Assembly: GCF_030287405.1 (NCBI RefSeq)
Contig: NZ_JASVVV010000001.1
Coordinates: 434,001 to 498,000, forward strand
Reading direction: 5' to 3'
Length of the DNA: 64,000 nucleotides
Source of the DNA: Halalkalicoccus sp. NIPERK01
Lineage (GTDB): Archaea; Halobacteriota; Halobacteria; Halobacteriales; Halalkalicoccaceae
Both the position numbers and the translations under genes were made by a program. The notes beneath the pieces were generated by a model. The model made no database searches and was not told the DNA's origin. It saw only the letters and a list, made by a program, of their open reading frames with translations. Below are positions 7,829 to 16,390 of the stretch, one piece after another. The number at the start of each line of letters is the position of its first letter. The stretch's first letter is position 1.

Positions 7829-8746
7829 ATGGCGTGGCACGCGGTGCGGGCGGCCGGCGAGTCGGTGACGGCGACGCGAACGCTGCTTTCGGGGGCGTCG
7901 CTCGCGGCGTGGCTCCGCCTCTCGGTCCTAGTGGCGTTCGTCGGAACGCTCGTCACGCCGTTTCTCGTCGACTTCAATCGCGGCGCGTCGCTGCTCCCGT
8001 CCATCCCGGAGACGGCGATGCCCGCGGTGCTCGCGGCGACACTGGTACTCGCGGCGGCGGCGCTCTGTGTCGGGTCGGTCTTCGAGTTCGTCTTTCTCGA
8101 CGCGCTCCGCGGCGAGCGGGTTCGCCTCCTCGAGGGGAGCACGCGGCGCTTTCGCGCCGGTCTGCAGGTGTTCGGCTTCAGGGCCGCGCTCGCCGTCCCG
8201 GCGGGAGGTGTGCTGGCGTCGGTCGTGCTGTTCGATGCCCCGACGGCACTGGTCGTCGCCGCGGGTGTGCTAGCAGTCGCCCTGGCGGCCATCGATCACC
8301 TGACGCTCGCGTTCGTCGTCCCGATCATGCTCGTCGAGGGGTGTTCGCTGCCGGAGGGGTGGCGGGCGTTCTCGCCGACGCTCAGGGAGGAGTGGCGCGA
8401 GTACGCGCTCTACTTGCTGATCGCGGCGGCCCTCTGGGGTGCGATCGCGCTCGGCGGCGGCCTGCTCGGTGCGCTGGTGGCGTTCGCCGTCCTGGTTCCG
8501 TTCGGCGCCCTGGGAACGGCCGTCGGCGGCGCGCTCGTCACGCAGGGACTGGCCCGGACCGTCGTCGGCCACGCGGTGATCGGAACCCTCCTGGGACCGT
8601 ACCTGCTCGTGGTCGTCTCGCTGGTCCTGCTGGTCCACGTCCCCCTGATAACCCACCTCCGGTACGTCGCGCTGTTCGTGCTGGGCGACACCGAGGAACG
8701 CTACGACCCGATCCCGGGGATCCGGGCGGCGATCCGGCGCGGGTAG
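7829..8746 (+). CDS. Haloarchaeal membrane protein, DUF7544-like
   Basis: 305 residues with about six to seven hydrophobic segments. It is clearly paralogous to the gene at 18017: both have an FVVPIMLV segment followed by W.AF.PTL...W..Y, and both end with PL.THLRY.ALF.LGDT....DPIP..RA. An FGFR-A motif after the second helix pair is also shared. The family is known from haloarchaea and has no assigned function; the DUF7544 label is from memory. ATG 7829 fits the leaderless style. An upstream ATG at 7805 is possible but adds residues not seen in the paralogue. Confidence 0.65.
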   Translation: MAWHAVRAAGESVTATRTLLSGASLAAWLRLSVLVAFVGTLVTPFLVDFNRGASLLPSIPETAMPAVLAATLVLAAAALCVGSVFEFVFLDALRGERVRLLEGSTRRFRAGLQVFGFRAALAVPAGGVLASVVLFDAPTALVVAAGVLAVALAAIDHLTLAFVVPIMLVEGCSLPEGWRAFSPTLREEWREYALYLLIAAALWGAIALGGGLLGALVAFAVLVPFGALGTAVGGALVTQGLARTVVGHAVIGTLLGPYLLVVVSLVLLVHVPLITHLRYVALFVLGDTEERYDPIPGIRAAIRRG

Positions 8747-8791
8747 GCCCGTACGGGCTCTTGTAACGATTTCCCGGCGATGCGCCATCCC

Positions 8792-9301
8792 CTAGTCCTC
8801 CGGGACCGGCGTCAGCCCGGTTCGCTCGACGAAGACGAGGATGAGTTCGTGGACGACGACGAGCGCGATCACCGAGGCGACGATCACGAGCCCCTGTACC
8901 GGCGCCGAGAGCAACCCCAGCGAGACGATGAGCGTCGTCGCGCACGCCGGCGGGTGCGAGGTGTCGGTCGCGACCATGGCCGCCACCGTGAGCACGATCG
9001 AGAGGACCGCGCTGAACGAGAGGAAGAGAACGCCCGGGGAGAACGCCGGTGCCGAGTCGGTGACGACGACGCCCGCCCCGAGCAGGTGATAGGAGAGCTG
9101 GCCGGCGATCACGCCGAAGGTGTGGCTGGCGATCACCCGGCGGGGGACGACGAACTCGGCGTGATGCACCTGCGAGAGGACGTAGGCGGTGGGTCCGAGG
9201 CTCGGGAAGACGAACGGCTGACCGCTGGCGAACGCGATCAGCCCGAGAACGGCGAGCAGGAACCCCGAATACAGGCTCGTGAGCGTGATCTCGCGGACCA
9301 T
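8792..9301 (-). CDS. HPP-family integral membrane protein
   Basis: 169 residues with four to five transmembrane helices. The HPP-family hallmark is present: FPSLGPTAYVL in the first part and TDTSHPPACATTLIVSL (about residues 113-129), which carries the H-P-P motif. Related proteins have been implicated in nitrite transport in chloroplasts and cyanobacteria; the role in haloarchaea is not established. The gene is convergent with the membrane protein at 7829 and divergent from the gene at 9868, with more than 560 non-coding bases upstream. Confidence 0.8.
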   Translation of the reverse strand: MVREITLTSLYSGFLLAVLGLIAFASGQPFVFPSLGPTAYVLSQVHHAEFVVPRRVIASHTFGVIAGQLSYHLLGAGVVVTDSAPAFSPGVLFLSFSAVLSIVLTVAAMVATDTSHPPACATTLIVSLGLLSAPVQGLVIVASVIALVVVHELILVFVERTGLTPVPED

Positions 9302-9587
9302 CCGTTCGGACTACTCGGCCGGGAGTGGTAGTGGCTTCGAAAAGCGTCGGCGGCCGATCCCGGGCAAGGACGGCCGCCACAATGCCGGACTGTCAGAGGC
9401 ACCCGGCAGTCCACGCTAGACACGGCAGCGGCTTTACTCCATTGGGTGGGAATCGACTCACGACGTGGGACATACTATATAATAATTCTGTGTATTTATG
9501 ACATCGATAGGTCGTGGTCGCTCACGCCGAACGAGATACAACAGAACTCCTATGAGAATAAAGACGGGGATCAGGCGACGAGGCGAA

Positions 9588-9611
9588 GACGGCTTTTCCT
9601 ACGAAGCCGTC
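9588..9611. repeat. Perfect hairpin, 8-bp stem
   Basis: GACGGCTT (9588-9595), an 8-base loop, then AAGCCGTC (9604-9611). It lies in the middle of a 566-base gap between divergent genes, so it cannot be a terminator for either; it may be part of a non-coding RNA or an operator. Confidence 0.45.
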
Positions 9612-9835
9612 ACGAACCGTTGCTGATGGCGACGAACACACCGCGAGCGTGACGCGGAGCGACGGTAGCGGTCGGTCCCTCTCGCTCGGCGAGCGATGGA
9701 GATATCAGAAATAATTTGTGAGCCGATGATCGGGCGAGGATCGGGTATTTATATAGTGATCGCGACGGTCGACTCGTTCCTACGAGCAGTACCGCGGACC
9801 GGACGGGTTACTGGGGATCGACGGCGGACATCCGA

Positions 9836-9848
9836 GGGTATAATACCC
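9836..9848 (+). promoter_or_regulatory. cdpB1 promoter: TATA box inside a palindrome
   Basis: GGGTATAATACCC is a 13-base perfect palindrome (central A) whose core is the TATA box, centred 26 bases before the ATG at 9868. This implies a leaderless transcript. The TATA box itself being palindromic could allow a repressor to compete directly with TBP. Confidence 0.55.
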
Positions 9849-9867
9849 CGCCGTTCGACGTGCGTGT

Positions 9868-10167
9868 ATGGATCAGGAGCGAACGTCCCAGGAGATCACG
9901 TCGCTCGTGGGCCGCGAGGTCTACTCGAACAACGGCGTGTTCGTCGGCGAAGTCGAGGACATCAAACTCGACCTCGGAACCGAGGTCGTCACCGGCCTCG
10001 CGCTGCGCGAACCGAACGAGGAGCTGTTCGGCCAGCAGGTCCGGGGCACCCGCGGCATCCTCATCCCGTACCGGTGGGTCCGCGCCGTCGGCGACGTGGT
10101 GCTGGTCAACGACGTAGTCGAACGCCTCGAAACCCCCGAGGAAGAGGGCGAAGAGGTCGTCGCATAG
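9868..10167 (+). CDS. cdpB1: PRC-barrel protein, CdpB1-like cell division factor
   Basis: 99 residues forming one PRC-barrel: EITSLVGREVYSNNGVFVGE, then EDIKLDLGTEVVTGLAL and IPYRWVRAVGDVVLVNDVV. This matches the haloarchaeal CdpB1 type, which in Haloferax volcanii works with the membrane protein CdpA and CdpB2 to link FtsZ rings to the division machinery. The convergent neighbour, 2 bases downstream, is an RCK-DHH protein; I recall the same neighbour beside cdpB1 in Haloferax. The C-terminal tail is acidic. The function is assigned by similarity recalled from memory, not tested here. Confidence 0.75.
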   Translation: MDQERTSQEITSLVGREVYSNNGVFVGEVEDIKLDLGTEVVTGLALREPNEELFGQQVRGTRGILIPYRWVRAVGDVVLVNDVVERLETPEEEGEEVVA

Positions 10168-10169
10168 CG

Positions 10170-11648
10170 TTACGAACCGCCGTTGGTCCCCTCGCTCTCG
10201 ACGCCCATCGCGGCGAAGAGCTTCCTCCGGACCGCCTCCTCGGTGAGGTGCAAAAGCGTCTCGCGGTTGTCCTCGTTCGTCTCGATCCCCGTGAAGATCC
10301 CGAGCGGGATCTCGACGCGGGCCTGCGTCGAGTGTCCCATCGTCTCGCCGATCTCCTCGAAGGCGTCGAGCAGCACGCGGCCGATGTTCAGGCGGATGTC
10401 CTTCGAGCGGGCCGCCAGATAGATGGTGTTGTTCGCGATGCCGAAGACGGCGGTGGTGGTGATCCCCTCGAGGTTGAGCAGGTGCTGGGCGGCCTGCTCT
10501 AAGGCCTCGCGGTCCCGGATGAACCCCGCGTTCGAGACGAGGTGGCTCCCCTGGACCTCGCGGTTCGTGATCGCCTCGGCGAGCACGTCGAGCGTCTCGG
10601 GGCTCATCGAGGGCGACTCGACCTGTTCTAAGGTGTCGTGGTTGGCGAACGGGTAGAGGTAGGCCGCGGCAGTGAGGTCCGCCGGGGTGGTGTCGCGTTT
10701 GAAGTCCAGCGTCTCCGCCCGGATCCCGTACAACAACGCGGTCGCGACCGACTCCTCCAGACTGAGATCGAACTCCTGGACGTACTTGGTGAGGATCGTC
10801 GACGTGGAGTTCATCTGGGGGCGGATGTCGATGAAGGGCAGGCCATCGGGGAGGTCCCGGTCGACGTCGATGTCGTGGTGGTCGATGAGGACGTCGACGG
10901 GCTGGTCGAACTCCTCGTTGGTGTCGGTCAGCATCGCGTGATCGACCAGCGCGATCGTATCGAACGCCGCGAAGGCGTCGGGGTCGTCCCGCGAGACCGG
11001 CGTCATCTCGACGTCGAGCAGGTTGACGAACGCCCGGTTCTCCTGGTGGCCCATGTCCCCGAAGTAGAGGATATCCGCCTCGACGCCGAGGTACTCCGCG
11101 ATCGCCCGCAGCGCGACGGCGCTCGCGATCGCGTCGGGGTCGGGGTTGTCGTGGGTGACGATCGCGAGTTTGGTCTCGGTGGCGGTGATGATATCCGAGA
11201 GGTGCTGTGCGCGGTGTTCGAGTTCGCCCGATTCGAGCAGTCGGAGCGCGGACTCGGCGATCACCGCCGCGGGGTTGATGACGCTGTTGGCCCCGAGGTC
11301 GGCGAGTTCGTCGCCCGAGACGGGATCGCTCGCGCGGGCGATGACGAACAGGTCGTCGTCGAGCGCGCGGACGTTCGAGACGGCGGCCTTGTTCGCCTCG
11401 ACGTCCGAGGAGAGGATCAGGACGACGTCGCGTTCGACGACGCCCGCCGCGACCTCCTCGTCGCGGATGTCCCCGACCTGTGCGTTCATGTCACGGTCGC
11501 GAAGCGTCTCGACGCGGTCGTCGTCCCGGTCGACGATCAGCACGTCCTTTCCCTGTTCGATCAGTTCGTCGGCGACCGCGTGGCCGACGCTCCCGCAGCC
11601 GAGAATCGCATAGCGAGACATCGAGGAGATCGTAACGCCGGTACTCAT
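10170..11648 (-). CDS. RCK (TrkA-N) plus DHH/DHHA1 phosphoesterase
   Basis: 492 residues from ATG 11648. The N-terminal Rossmann/RCK domain starts RYAILGCGSVGHAVADELIE (GxGxxG) and covers about residues 10-130, with VLIVDRDDDRVETL binding a nucleotide. A DHH phosphoesterase domain follows: THDNPDPDAIASAVAL (about 160) and LIDHHDIDVD (about 250) provide the metal-binding aspartates and histidines. A C-terminal DHHA1 part includes VQGSHLVSNAGFI and GHSTQARVEIPLG. RCK plus DHH architecture suggests a nucleotide-sensing hydrolase, perhaps acting on cyclic dinucleotides or short oligonucleotides. It is convergent with cdpB1, separated by 2 bases. Confidence 0.85.
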   Translation of the reverse strand: MSTGVTISSMSRYAILGCGSVGHAVADELIEQGKDVLIVDRDDDRVETLRDRDMNAQVGDIRDEEVAAGVVERDVVLILSSDVEANKAAVSNVRALDDDLFVIARASDPVSGDELADLGANSVINPAAVIAESALRLLESGELEHRAQHLSDIITATETKLAIVTHDNPDPDAIASAVALRAIAEYLGVEADILYFGDMGHQENRAFVNLLDVEMTPVSRDDPDAFAAFDTIALVDHAMLTDTNEEFDQPVDVLIDHHDIDVDRDLPDGLPFIDIRPQMNSTSTILTKYVQEFDLSLEESVATALLYGIRAETLDFKRDTTPADLTAAAYLYPFANHDTLEQVESPSMSPETLDVLAEAITNREVQGSHLVSNAGFIRDREALEQAAQHLLNLEGITTTAVFGIANNTIYLAARSKDIRLNIGRVLLDAFEEIGETMGHSTQARVEIPLGIFTGIETNEDNRETLLHLTEEAVRRKLFAAMGVESEGTNGGS

Positions 11649-11694
11649 CTCCCGACCCTTGCCGCGGACCGTACTTAATCCCCTGCCTTTCGGT

Positions 11695-12030
11695 TCATCC
11701 CGGGCCACCGTGGGGCGAACTACCGTCGGGGTTCGCTCCCGGTCGATCGCTTTCGGACCGGCCGCGCCACTCCCACGCGGTGAGTTCCTCGGGGCGGACC
11801 CCGAGGACCCGGCCGTCGCGCTCGATCGCGATCATCGTCCCGCCGAAGCGGATCAGCCGTCCCTCGGCGACCCGGCCGTCGCCGAACCCCTCGGGGTGAC
11901 GGTGATAGAGCGTGATCCGGTCGCCGGGCGTCGGTTCCGGGTCGGCCGTCGTATCGGTCCCGGACGATCCCCGCGGGCCGCGCTCCCGGCGCTCGCGTTC
12001 GAGTCGGTCCCTGATGCGTTCGTCGGTCAT
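11695..12030 (-). CDS. Conserved haloarchaeal protein of unknown function (111 aa)
   Basis: 111 residues with a charged, probably disordered N-terminus (TDERIRDRLERERRERG), a small beta-rich core (DRITLYHRHPEGFGDGRVAE, then LIRFGGTMIAIERDGRVLGV) and a glycine/proline-rich tail. The core looks like a short SH3-like barrel that could bind nucleic acid or protein, but no family was recognised. It ends about 46 bases upstream of the RCK-DHH gene on the same strand, so the two may be cotranscribed. The codon pattern is typical for the window. Confidence 0.55.
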   Translation of the reverse strand: MTDERIRDRLERERRERGPRGSSGTDTTADPEPTPGDRITLYHRHPEGFGDGRVAEGRLIRFGGTMIAIERDGRVLGVRPEELTAWEWRGRSESDRPGANPDGSSPHGGPG

Positions 12031-12118
12031 GGATCGCGTTGGTGGGCCTCGAACAACTCGGTTGCGGACGTCGCGAAAAGGGAAAGTCTCTTTACCGACT
12101 CGCCGGAACTGGAGGTCA

Positions 12119-12192
<74 letters not shown>

Positions 12193-12194
12193 TT

Positions 12195-12578
12195 CTAGTA
12201 TCGTTGTGCAGACGCCGATCCGATCGTGACGTCGACCATCGCGCCGCCCGACGTGTCGCCGGCCTCGTCTGTTCCCCTGTACTTCGCGTTGATCCGCCGG
12301 GAGACCTCGCGTACCCGTTCGGGGTCCTCGACGACATCGGCGGTTCCCAGCAGGGTCACCGACCACTCGACGGCGGGGCCGTCGGCCCGCTCGATCGAGA
12401 CCGCGACCCTTGGATTTCGCCGGACGTTCTCGAGTTTCCTCCCGCCGGTGAGCACGCGCAGGTGCCCGTCGTGGTAGTCGTACCAGACCGGCGCGACGTG
12501 CGGGCGGTCCCCCACCGCGGTCGCCAGATGTGCGGAGATCGACACGTCCGCGATCAGCGATTCGATCTCGGAATCCAT
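12195..12578 (-). CDS. Pyridoxamine 5'-phosphate oxidase-like split-barrel flavoprotein
   Basis: 127 residues from ATG 12578 (MDSEIESLIADVSISAHLAT); an upstream ATG at 12626 adds 16 residues lying in the likely promoter. HVAPVWYDYHDGHLRVLTGG plus RKLENVRRNPRVAVSIE is the classic PPOX-type FMN/F420-binding split barrel, and WSVTLLGTADVVED is the following strand. Such small haloarchaeal proteins bind FMN, F420 or haem and often act as oxidoreductases of unknown substrate. The stop codon lies only 2 bases from the 3' end of tRNA-Lys, leaving no room for a separate terminator. Confidence 0.8.
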   Translation of the reverse strand: MDSEIESLIADVSISAHLATAVGDRPHVAPVWYDYHDGHLRVLTGGRKLENVRRNPRVAVSIERADGPAVEWSVTLLGTADVVEDPERVREVSRRINAKYRGTDEAGDTSGGAMVDVTIGSASAQRY

Positions 12579-12686
12579 GCCACACGGTAGTTCGCCACGA
12601 ATATAACCCGTGTGTGTTACTGTCACGCACCTAGATTGACTGAAGTACGAGGAGGTCGTAGGCGGACGTCAGGAGGGGAGCGTTGG

Positions 12687-13820
12687 ATGAAGGGAACGAG
12701 GCCGGAGGTAGAACGGGTCCACGAGCGGCCGCTCTCGCGGATGGGCCGACGGCGGTTCGTCAAGACGCTCGTCGCGGCGGGGTTCAGCGTCGCGAGCGCG
12801 AGTCAGTTGTCGGCGAGCCACTTCGAGGCGGTGGGTGAGGACGAGGTGCCGATCGTCTACGCGTACGCGCGCGACGACCCCGACGACCCGGCCTCGGTCG
12901 CGCCCCGGATCAGGACCGTCGCCGCCGAGTGGTACAACGACCTGCAGGCGGCGCTGTCGAGCTACGAGACGCTCGACCTGACCGGGATCGAGGGCGTTCT
13001 CACCGCCGCGGTCGTCCCCGGCGACGGCGACGACCGGACGGCGGTCTCGGTCGACGTGACGCGCGAGGAGGTCGTCTCACGGGTATCGGACCTGCTCGAG
13101 GGAACCCCCGTCGAGGGATCGGTCGTCGAGACGACCGCGGAGGGCGAACACGAGGACGTCGAACCCGCCAGGCAGTTCGACCTCGACGGCGGCTTCGAGG
13201 TGCCCGGTGGGGTCGCCTGCGGGGATGCGGAGGGGCTCGCGACGCTCGCACCCGCCGTCTACGACCCCGAGACGGCGACGCGATACTTCGCGACCGCGGA
13301 CCACCTGTACGCCGGCAGCGAGAGCACCGAACTCGCGCTCGTCTCCGACGGGCAGCGCGTCCCGATCGGCGAGGTCGCTCGCCACTACCGTCGCGAGGAC
13401 CTCGCGCTGATCGAACCGACCGACGAGTACACCCCTGCCCACGCGCTCGACGGAGCCGACCCCGAGCGGGTCGCCGGCCAGTTCACGCGCATGGGGCTCG
13501 CCGACCTCAAGGCCCGCGGCGCGGAGATCCACAAGATCAGCGCGATGACCGGCCACACCACGGGCGAGATCCAGGCGATCGACGGGATCACCTGCGTCTA
13601 CGGCGACCCCTGCAAGCGCGGTCAGCTGAAGTGGGGCGCCCAGTCGGACTTCACCGACGGCGACAGCGGCTCGGTCTCCTTCGCCCCCGACCCCGAGAAC
13701 CCCGACGAACAGGTGCTGGTCTGCGGGCTGAACAACGCCCGGACGTGGTGGCCCGGCGAGAGCTACATCTGGGGGACCGGCGCGTACGTCTTCGAGGAGG
13801 AGTACGGCTATACCTTCTGA
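12687..13820 (+). CDS. Tat-exported trypsin-like serine protease
   Basis: 377 residues from ATG 12687. A twin-arginine signal (MGRRRFVKTLVAAGFSVASA, about residues 20-39) predicts folded export. The C-terminal half resembles a chymotrypsin-fold protease: TDGDSGSVSF places the nucleophile at about Ser327, and ATADHLYAG near residue 206 could supply the histidine; the aspartate is less certain (candidate in REDLALIEP). A cysteine pair (TCVYGDPCKRG) precedes the active serine and may form a disulfide. The N-terminal 160 residues look like a propeptide. The substrate is unknown; haloarchaea use such enzymes in extracellular proteolysis. Confidence 0.7.
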   Translation: MKGTRPEVERVHERPLSRMGRRRFVKTLVAAGFSVASASQLSASHFEAVGEDEVPIVYAYARDDPDDPASVAPRIRTVAAEWYNDLQAALSSYETLDLTGIEGVLTAAVVPGDGDDRTAVSVDVTREEVVSRVSDLLEGTPVEGSVVETTAEGEHEDVEPARQFDLDGGFEVPGGVACGDAEGLATLAPAVYDPETATRYFATADHLYAGSESTELALVSDGQRVPIGEVARHYRREDLALIEPTDEYTPAHALDGADPERVAGQFTRMGLADLKARGAEIHKISAMTGHTTGEIQAIDGITCVYGDPCKRGQLKWGAQSDFTDGDSGSVSFAPDPENPDEQVLVCGLNNARTWWPGESYIWGTGAYVFEEEYGYTF

Positions 13821-13959
13821 TGGACCTTTTTCTGCGTCGGGTGCGCTCACTCCTTTCAGTCGCTCGCCCACCACTCCTTGAAAAATCTCCTCCAAAAAGG
13901 CCGCTCACTCGCTACGCTCGTTCGCGGTCAGCAGTACGTAGCAGACTGAACACAACAAT

Positions 13960-14166
13960 TCAATTCCCGACTCGACCCCGGAGACGTGCCAGCCCACCCC
14001 TATAGACGAGCCAGTACGAGATCGGGATCGCGAGGATCACCACCGCGATGGTGACCGGAAGTTGAGTCAACGGGTCTGGGGGAAGCAGCATCGTACCGAC
14101 CGCGAATCCGACACCGACTAGTAGAACGTTCGTCACGAGAAAGCGAGTCCAATAATCCTGATCCAT
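13960..14166 (-). CDS. Small two-helix membrane protein (68 aa)
   Basis: 68 residues with two hydrophobic stretches (FLVTNVLLVGVGFAVGTMLL and PVTIAVVILAIPISYWLVY) separated by a short loop, and a basic C-terminal tail (RGGLARLRGRVGN), so both ends are probably cytoplasmic. No family was recognised. The promoter region just upstream is AT-rich (ATGCATAAATAAAC on the forward strand). The next gene on the same strand starts about 290 bases upstream. Confidence 0.55.
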   Translation of the reverse strand: MDQDYWTRFLVTNVLLVGVGFAVGTMLLPPDPLTQLPVTIAVVILAIPISYWLVYRGGLARLRGRVGN

Positions 14167-14215
14167 AGATTACGATTGAAATATGCATAAATAAACTGTC
14201 CGGCCGAACCCGTCG

Positions 14216-14452
14216 CTACCGCCGGATCTGGATCTCCCTGTCGGTGACCGCCTCGATCCGGTGGTCGTCGAGCGCGTAGGTGTCCTCGTCCGCGTCGCCC
14301 CAGCCAAGGGTCGATTTGATCTCGTCGGTCACGCCCGGATCGGGGTTGACGTAGGCCGTCCCCGCCCGGACGCTCTGTACCACACCGATCTTCTCGCCGT
14401 TCGCGTCGACGACGTCCTTACCCTCGTCCTCCGATGTGAGTTGTGCACACAT
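14216..14452 (-). CDS. Short PRC-barrel-like protein (78 aa)
   Basis: 78 residues: EDEGKDVVDANGEKIGVVQS, then VRAGTAYVNPDPGVTDEIKS and a beta-rich end (IEAVTDREIQIRR). The G-K-x-V-x-D-x-x-G-x-x-I-G-x-V pattern is that of a PRC-barrel domain, here in its shortest form. Such proteins are common in haloarchaea with roles in RNA processing or as adaptors; no specific role is visible. It lies between the two-helix protein and guaB on the same strand, but spacing of about 50-85 bases leaves cotranscription open. Confidence 0.65.
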   Translation of the reverse strand: MCAQLTSEDEGKDVVDANGEKIGVVQSVRAGTAYVNPDPGVTDEIKSTLGWGDADEDTYALDDHRIEAVTDREIQIRR

Positions 14453-14536
14453 TGCATTCCCACTATCACGGTTCGCGGTAATATAAAGGAGGGTGGGTCG
14501 ACGAGGACGACGCCTACGTTCGCGACGCGGACGGCG

Positions 14537-16018
14537 TCACTCCTGTGTCGGGCTGTAGTTCGGCGCTTCGTCGGTGATGACGACGTCGTGGGCGTGGCCC
14601 TCCGCCTGGCCCGCAGAGGAGACGCGCACGAACTCCGCGCGCTCCTTGAACTCGGGGACGGTCCCCGCGCCGACGTAGCCCATCCCGCTTTTCATCCCGC
14701 CGGTCAGCTGGTGGAGTTCGCTCTCGAGGCTCCCCTTGTAAGGGGTCGCGGCCTCGACGCCCTCGGGGACGTACTCCTCTTCGTCCTCGGGGTCGTCCTT
14801 CAGGTACCGATCGCCGCCGCCCGAGCGCATGGCTCCCACCGAGCCCATTCCCCTATACTGTTTGTAGCGCTTGCCGTTCATCGTGATGACCCGGCCGGGA
14901 GCCTCGTCCGTCCCGGCGAAGTACGACCCGAGCATCACGGCGTCCGCGCCGGCGGCGATCGCCTTGATCGCGTCGCCCGAGTAGCGGATGCCGCCGTCGG
15001 CGATCACGGGCACGTCGTGGGCGCTCGCGACGTCCGCGACCTGCGCGACGGCGGTGATCTGGGGCATCCCCGCGCCGGAGACCACGCGGGTCGTGCAGAT
15101 CGAGCCGGGGCCGATCCCGACCTTGAGGCCGTCGGCGAAGTCGACGATGGCTTCTGCGGCCTCACGTGTCCCGACGTTACCGACGACGACGTCCGCCTTG
15201 ACGTTCTCGGTGATCGCCCGTGCACTGTCGATGACGTTCAGGTTGTGGGCGTGGGCACAGTCGATGAACAGCACGTCCGCGCCGGCCTCGTCGGCGGCGA
15301 CCGCGCGTTCGTCGTCGAACGGGCCGACGGCGACGCCGACGCGGAGGCGGTCGGTCTCGTCGTGGATCGCGTCGCCGTACTCCCGGCGCTGGAGGATCCC
15401 CTGCATGGTGACCAGCCCCTGCAGGCGGTTCTCGGTGTCGACGATGGGGACGCGCTCGATCTTGTGCTCGTACATGAGTTCGAGCGCCTCGCGCGCGGAG
15501 ACGTCCTCGGAGGCGGTGATGACCTCGTCGGTCATCGCCTCCCGGACCGCGTCGCGCTCGCCGACCTCGAGATACGGCCGGATGTCGGTCCCGGAGATGA
15601 TTCCAAGCACCCGCTCGTCCTCGTCGATGACGGGCGCACCCGAGACGCCCTCTCGTTCCATCATGGCGTCGACTTCCCTCACCGTTTGCTCGGGGCTCGC
15701 GGTGACGACGTCGCGGATGATGAGTTCGTCGGCGCGCTTGACGCGCTCGATCGCCGCGACCATCGCCTCTACGTCCATGTTTCGGTGGAGCACGCCCAGC
15801 CCGCCCTGTCGGGCCATCTCGATCGCCAGATCGCTTTCGGTGACGGTGTCCATCGCCGCCGAGAGGACGGGCACGTTGAGCGAGACGTTGGTCGACACTC
15901 TGGTGGAGAGGTCGGCGTCGTCGGGTTCGACGCGGCTCTCCTTGGGTCTGAGCAGTACGTCGTCGAACGTCAGCGCTTCCGGTACGTCGAGTTTGTCGAG
16001 GAAAGCGGTACTCGCCAT
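14537..16018 (-). CDS. guaB: Inosine-5'-monophosphate dehydrogenase
   Basis: 493 residues from ATG 16018, the normal IMPDH length. LTFDDVLLRP opens the TIM barrel, two CBS domains occupy about residues 95-215 (RDVVTASPEQTVREVDAMME and EVITASEDVSAREALELMYE), and the catalytic loop GIGPGSICTTR holds the nucleophilic cysteine near residue 307. The IADGGIRYSGD phosphate site and the flap YRGMGSVGAM are present. The enzyme oxidises IMP to XMP with NAD, the committed step of GTP synthesis. An upstream extension of the frame (about 60 codons) is non-haloarchaeal in composition and was not included. Confidence 0.97.
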   Translation of the reverse strand: MASTAFLDKLDVPEALTFDDVLLRPKESRVEPDDADLSTRVSTNVSLNVPVLSAAMDTVTESDLAIEMARQGGLGVLHRNMDVEAMVAAIERVKRADELIIRDVVTASPEQTVREVDAMMEREGVSGAPVIDEDERVLGIISGTDIRPYLEVGERDAVREAMTDEVITASEDVSAREALELMYEHKIERVPIVDTENRLQGLVTMQGILQRREYGDAIHDETDRLRVGVAVGPFDDERAVAADEAGADVLFIDCAHAHNLNVIDSARAITENVKADVVVGNVGTREAAEAIVDFADGLKVGIGPGSICTTRVVSGAGMPQITAVAQVADVASAHDVPVIADGGIRYSGDAIKAIAAGADAVMLGSYFAGTDEAPGRVITMNGKRYKQYRGMGSVGAMRSGGGDRYLKDDPEDEEEYVPEGVEAATPYKGSLESELHQLTGGMKSGMGYVGAGTVPEFKERAEFVRVSSAGQAEGHAHDVVITDEAPNYSPTQE

Positions 16019-16390
16019 ATAAACCGTCTGCAACGCCGACCCAAAAGGGTTGCGAGAGGGCAGGCGTGTGTGGGACGCTGTCGTGGCTACCGGATGCGCC
16101 CGTGGCGAAACGACACACGGCGGAGTAGTGGACGTTTGATCGAAAACGTACGCTGATGGTCGGACGTGCGTACTGCAGAGTGGCGACATCTCCCACACAA
16201 CGCTTATGAATATTCATCATTGATATAGGAGGTATGGACGCTATCAACGCGACCGAATGGAATGTGAGTCGACGGCGAACCGACCTCGACAGCACATTCA
16301 CCGGGTTCGCGACGCTGATAGGGTTCAAACGGTCCTTCGCGCGATCGGGCGGCGTGAGCCGGGGATCAGACGGGTCGTTACGCTATCGTC
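16019..16390. other. Divergent intergenic region guaB / DUF5794
   Basis: About 370 bases. It contains a perfect 12-bp palindrome ATGAATATTCAT (16206-16217), a TATA-like TGATATAG just after it, and a Shine-Dalgarno-like AGGAGGT before an ATG at 16234. That ATG opens a 54-codon frame ending at 16398, overlapping the next gene by 8 bases (MDAINATEWNVSRRRTDLDS...). It could be a leader peptide or chance; I did not call it a gene. Confidence 0.45.

Larger units (their letters stand above)
9302..9867. other. Long intergenic region between the HPP and cdpB1 genes
   Basis: 566 bases with no convincing gene. It holds an AT-rich block (about 9470-9500), a perfect 8-bp hairpin at 9588-9611, a second AT-rich block around 9700-9760 and the cdpB1 promoter at 9836-9848. 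One 68-codon open frame in the first part has no haloarchaeal composition and was rejected. A small regulatory RNA is possible but unproven. Confidence 0.5.

Noticed and set aside
9446-9652. 68-codon forward frame in the gap before cdpB1
   Set aside because: It lacks the acidic composition and codon bias of the neighbours and has no promoter at the right distance.
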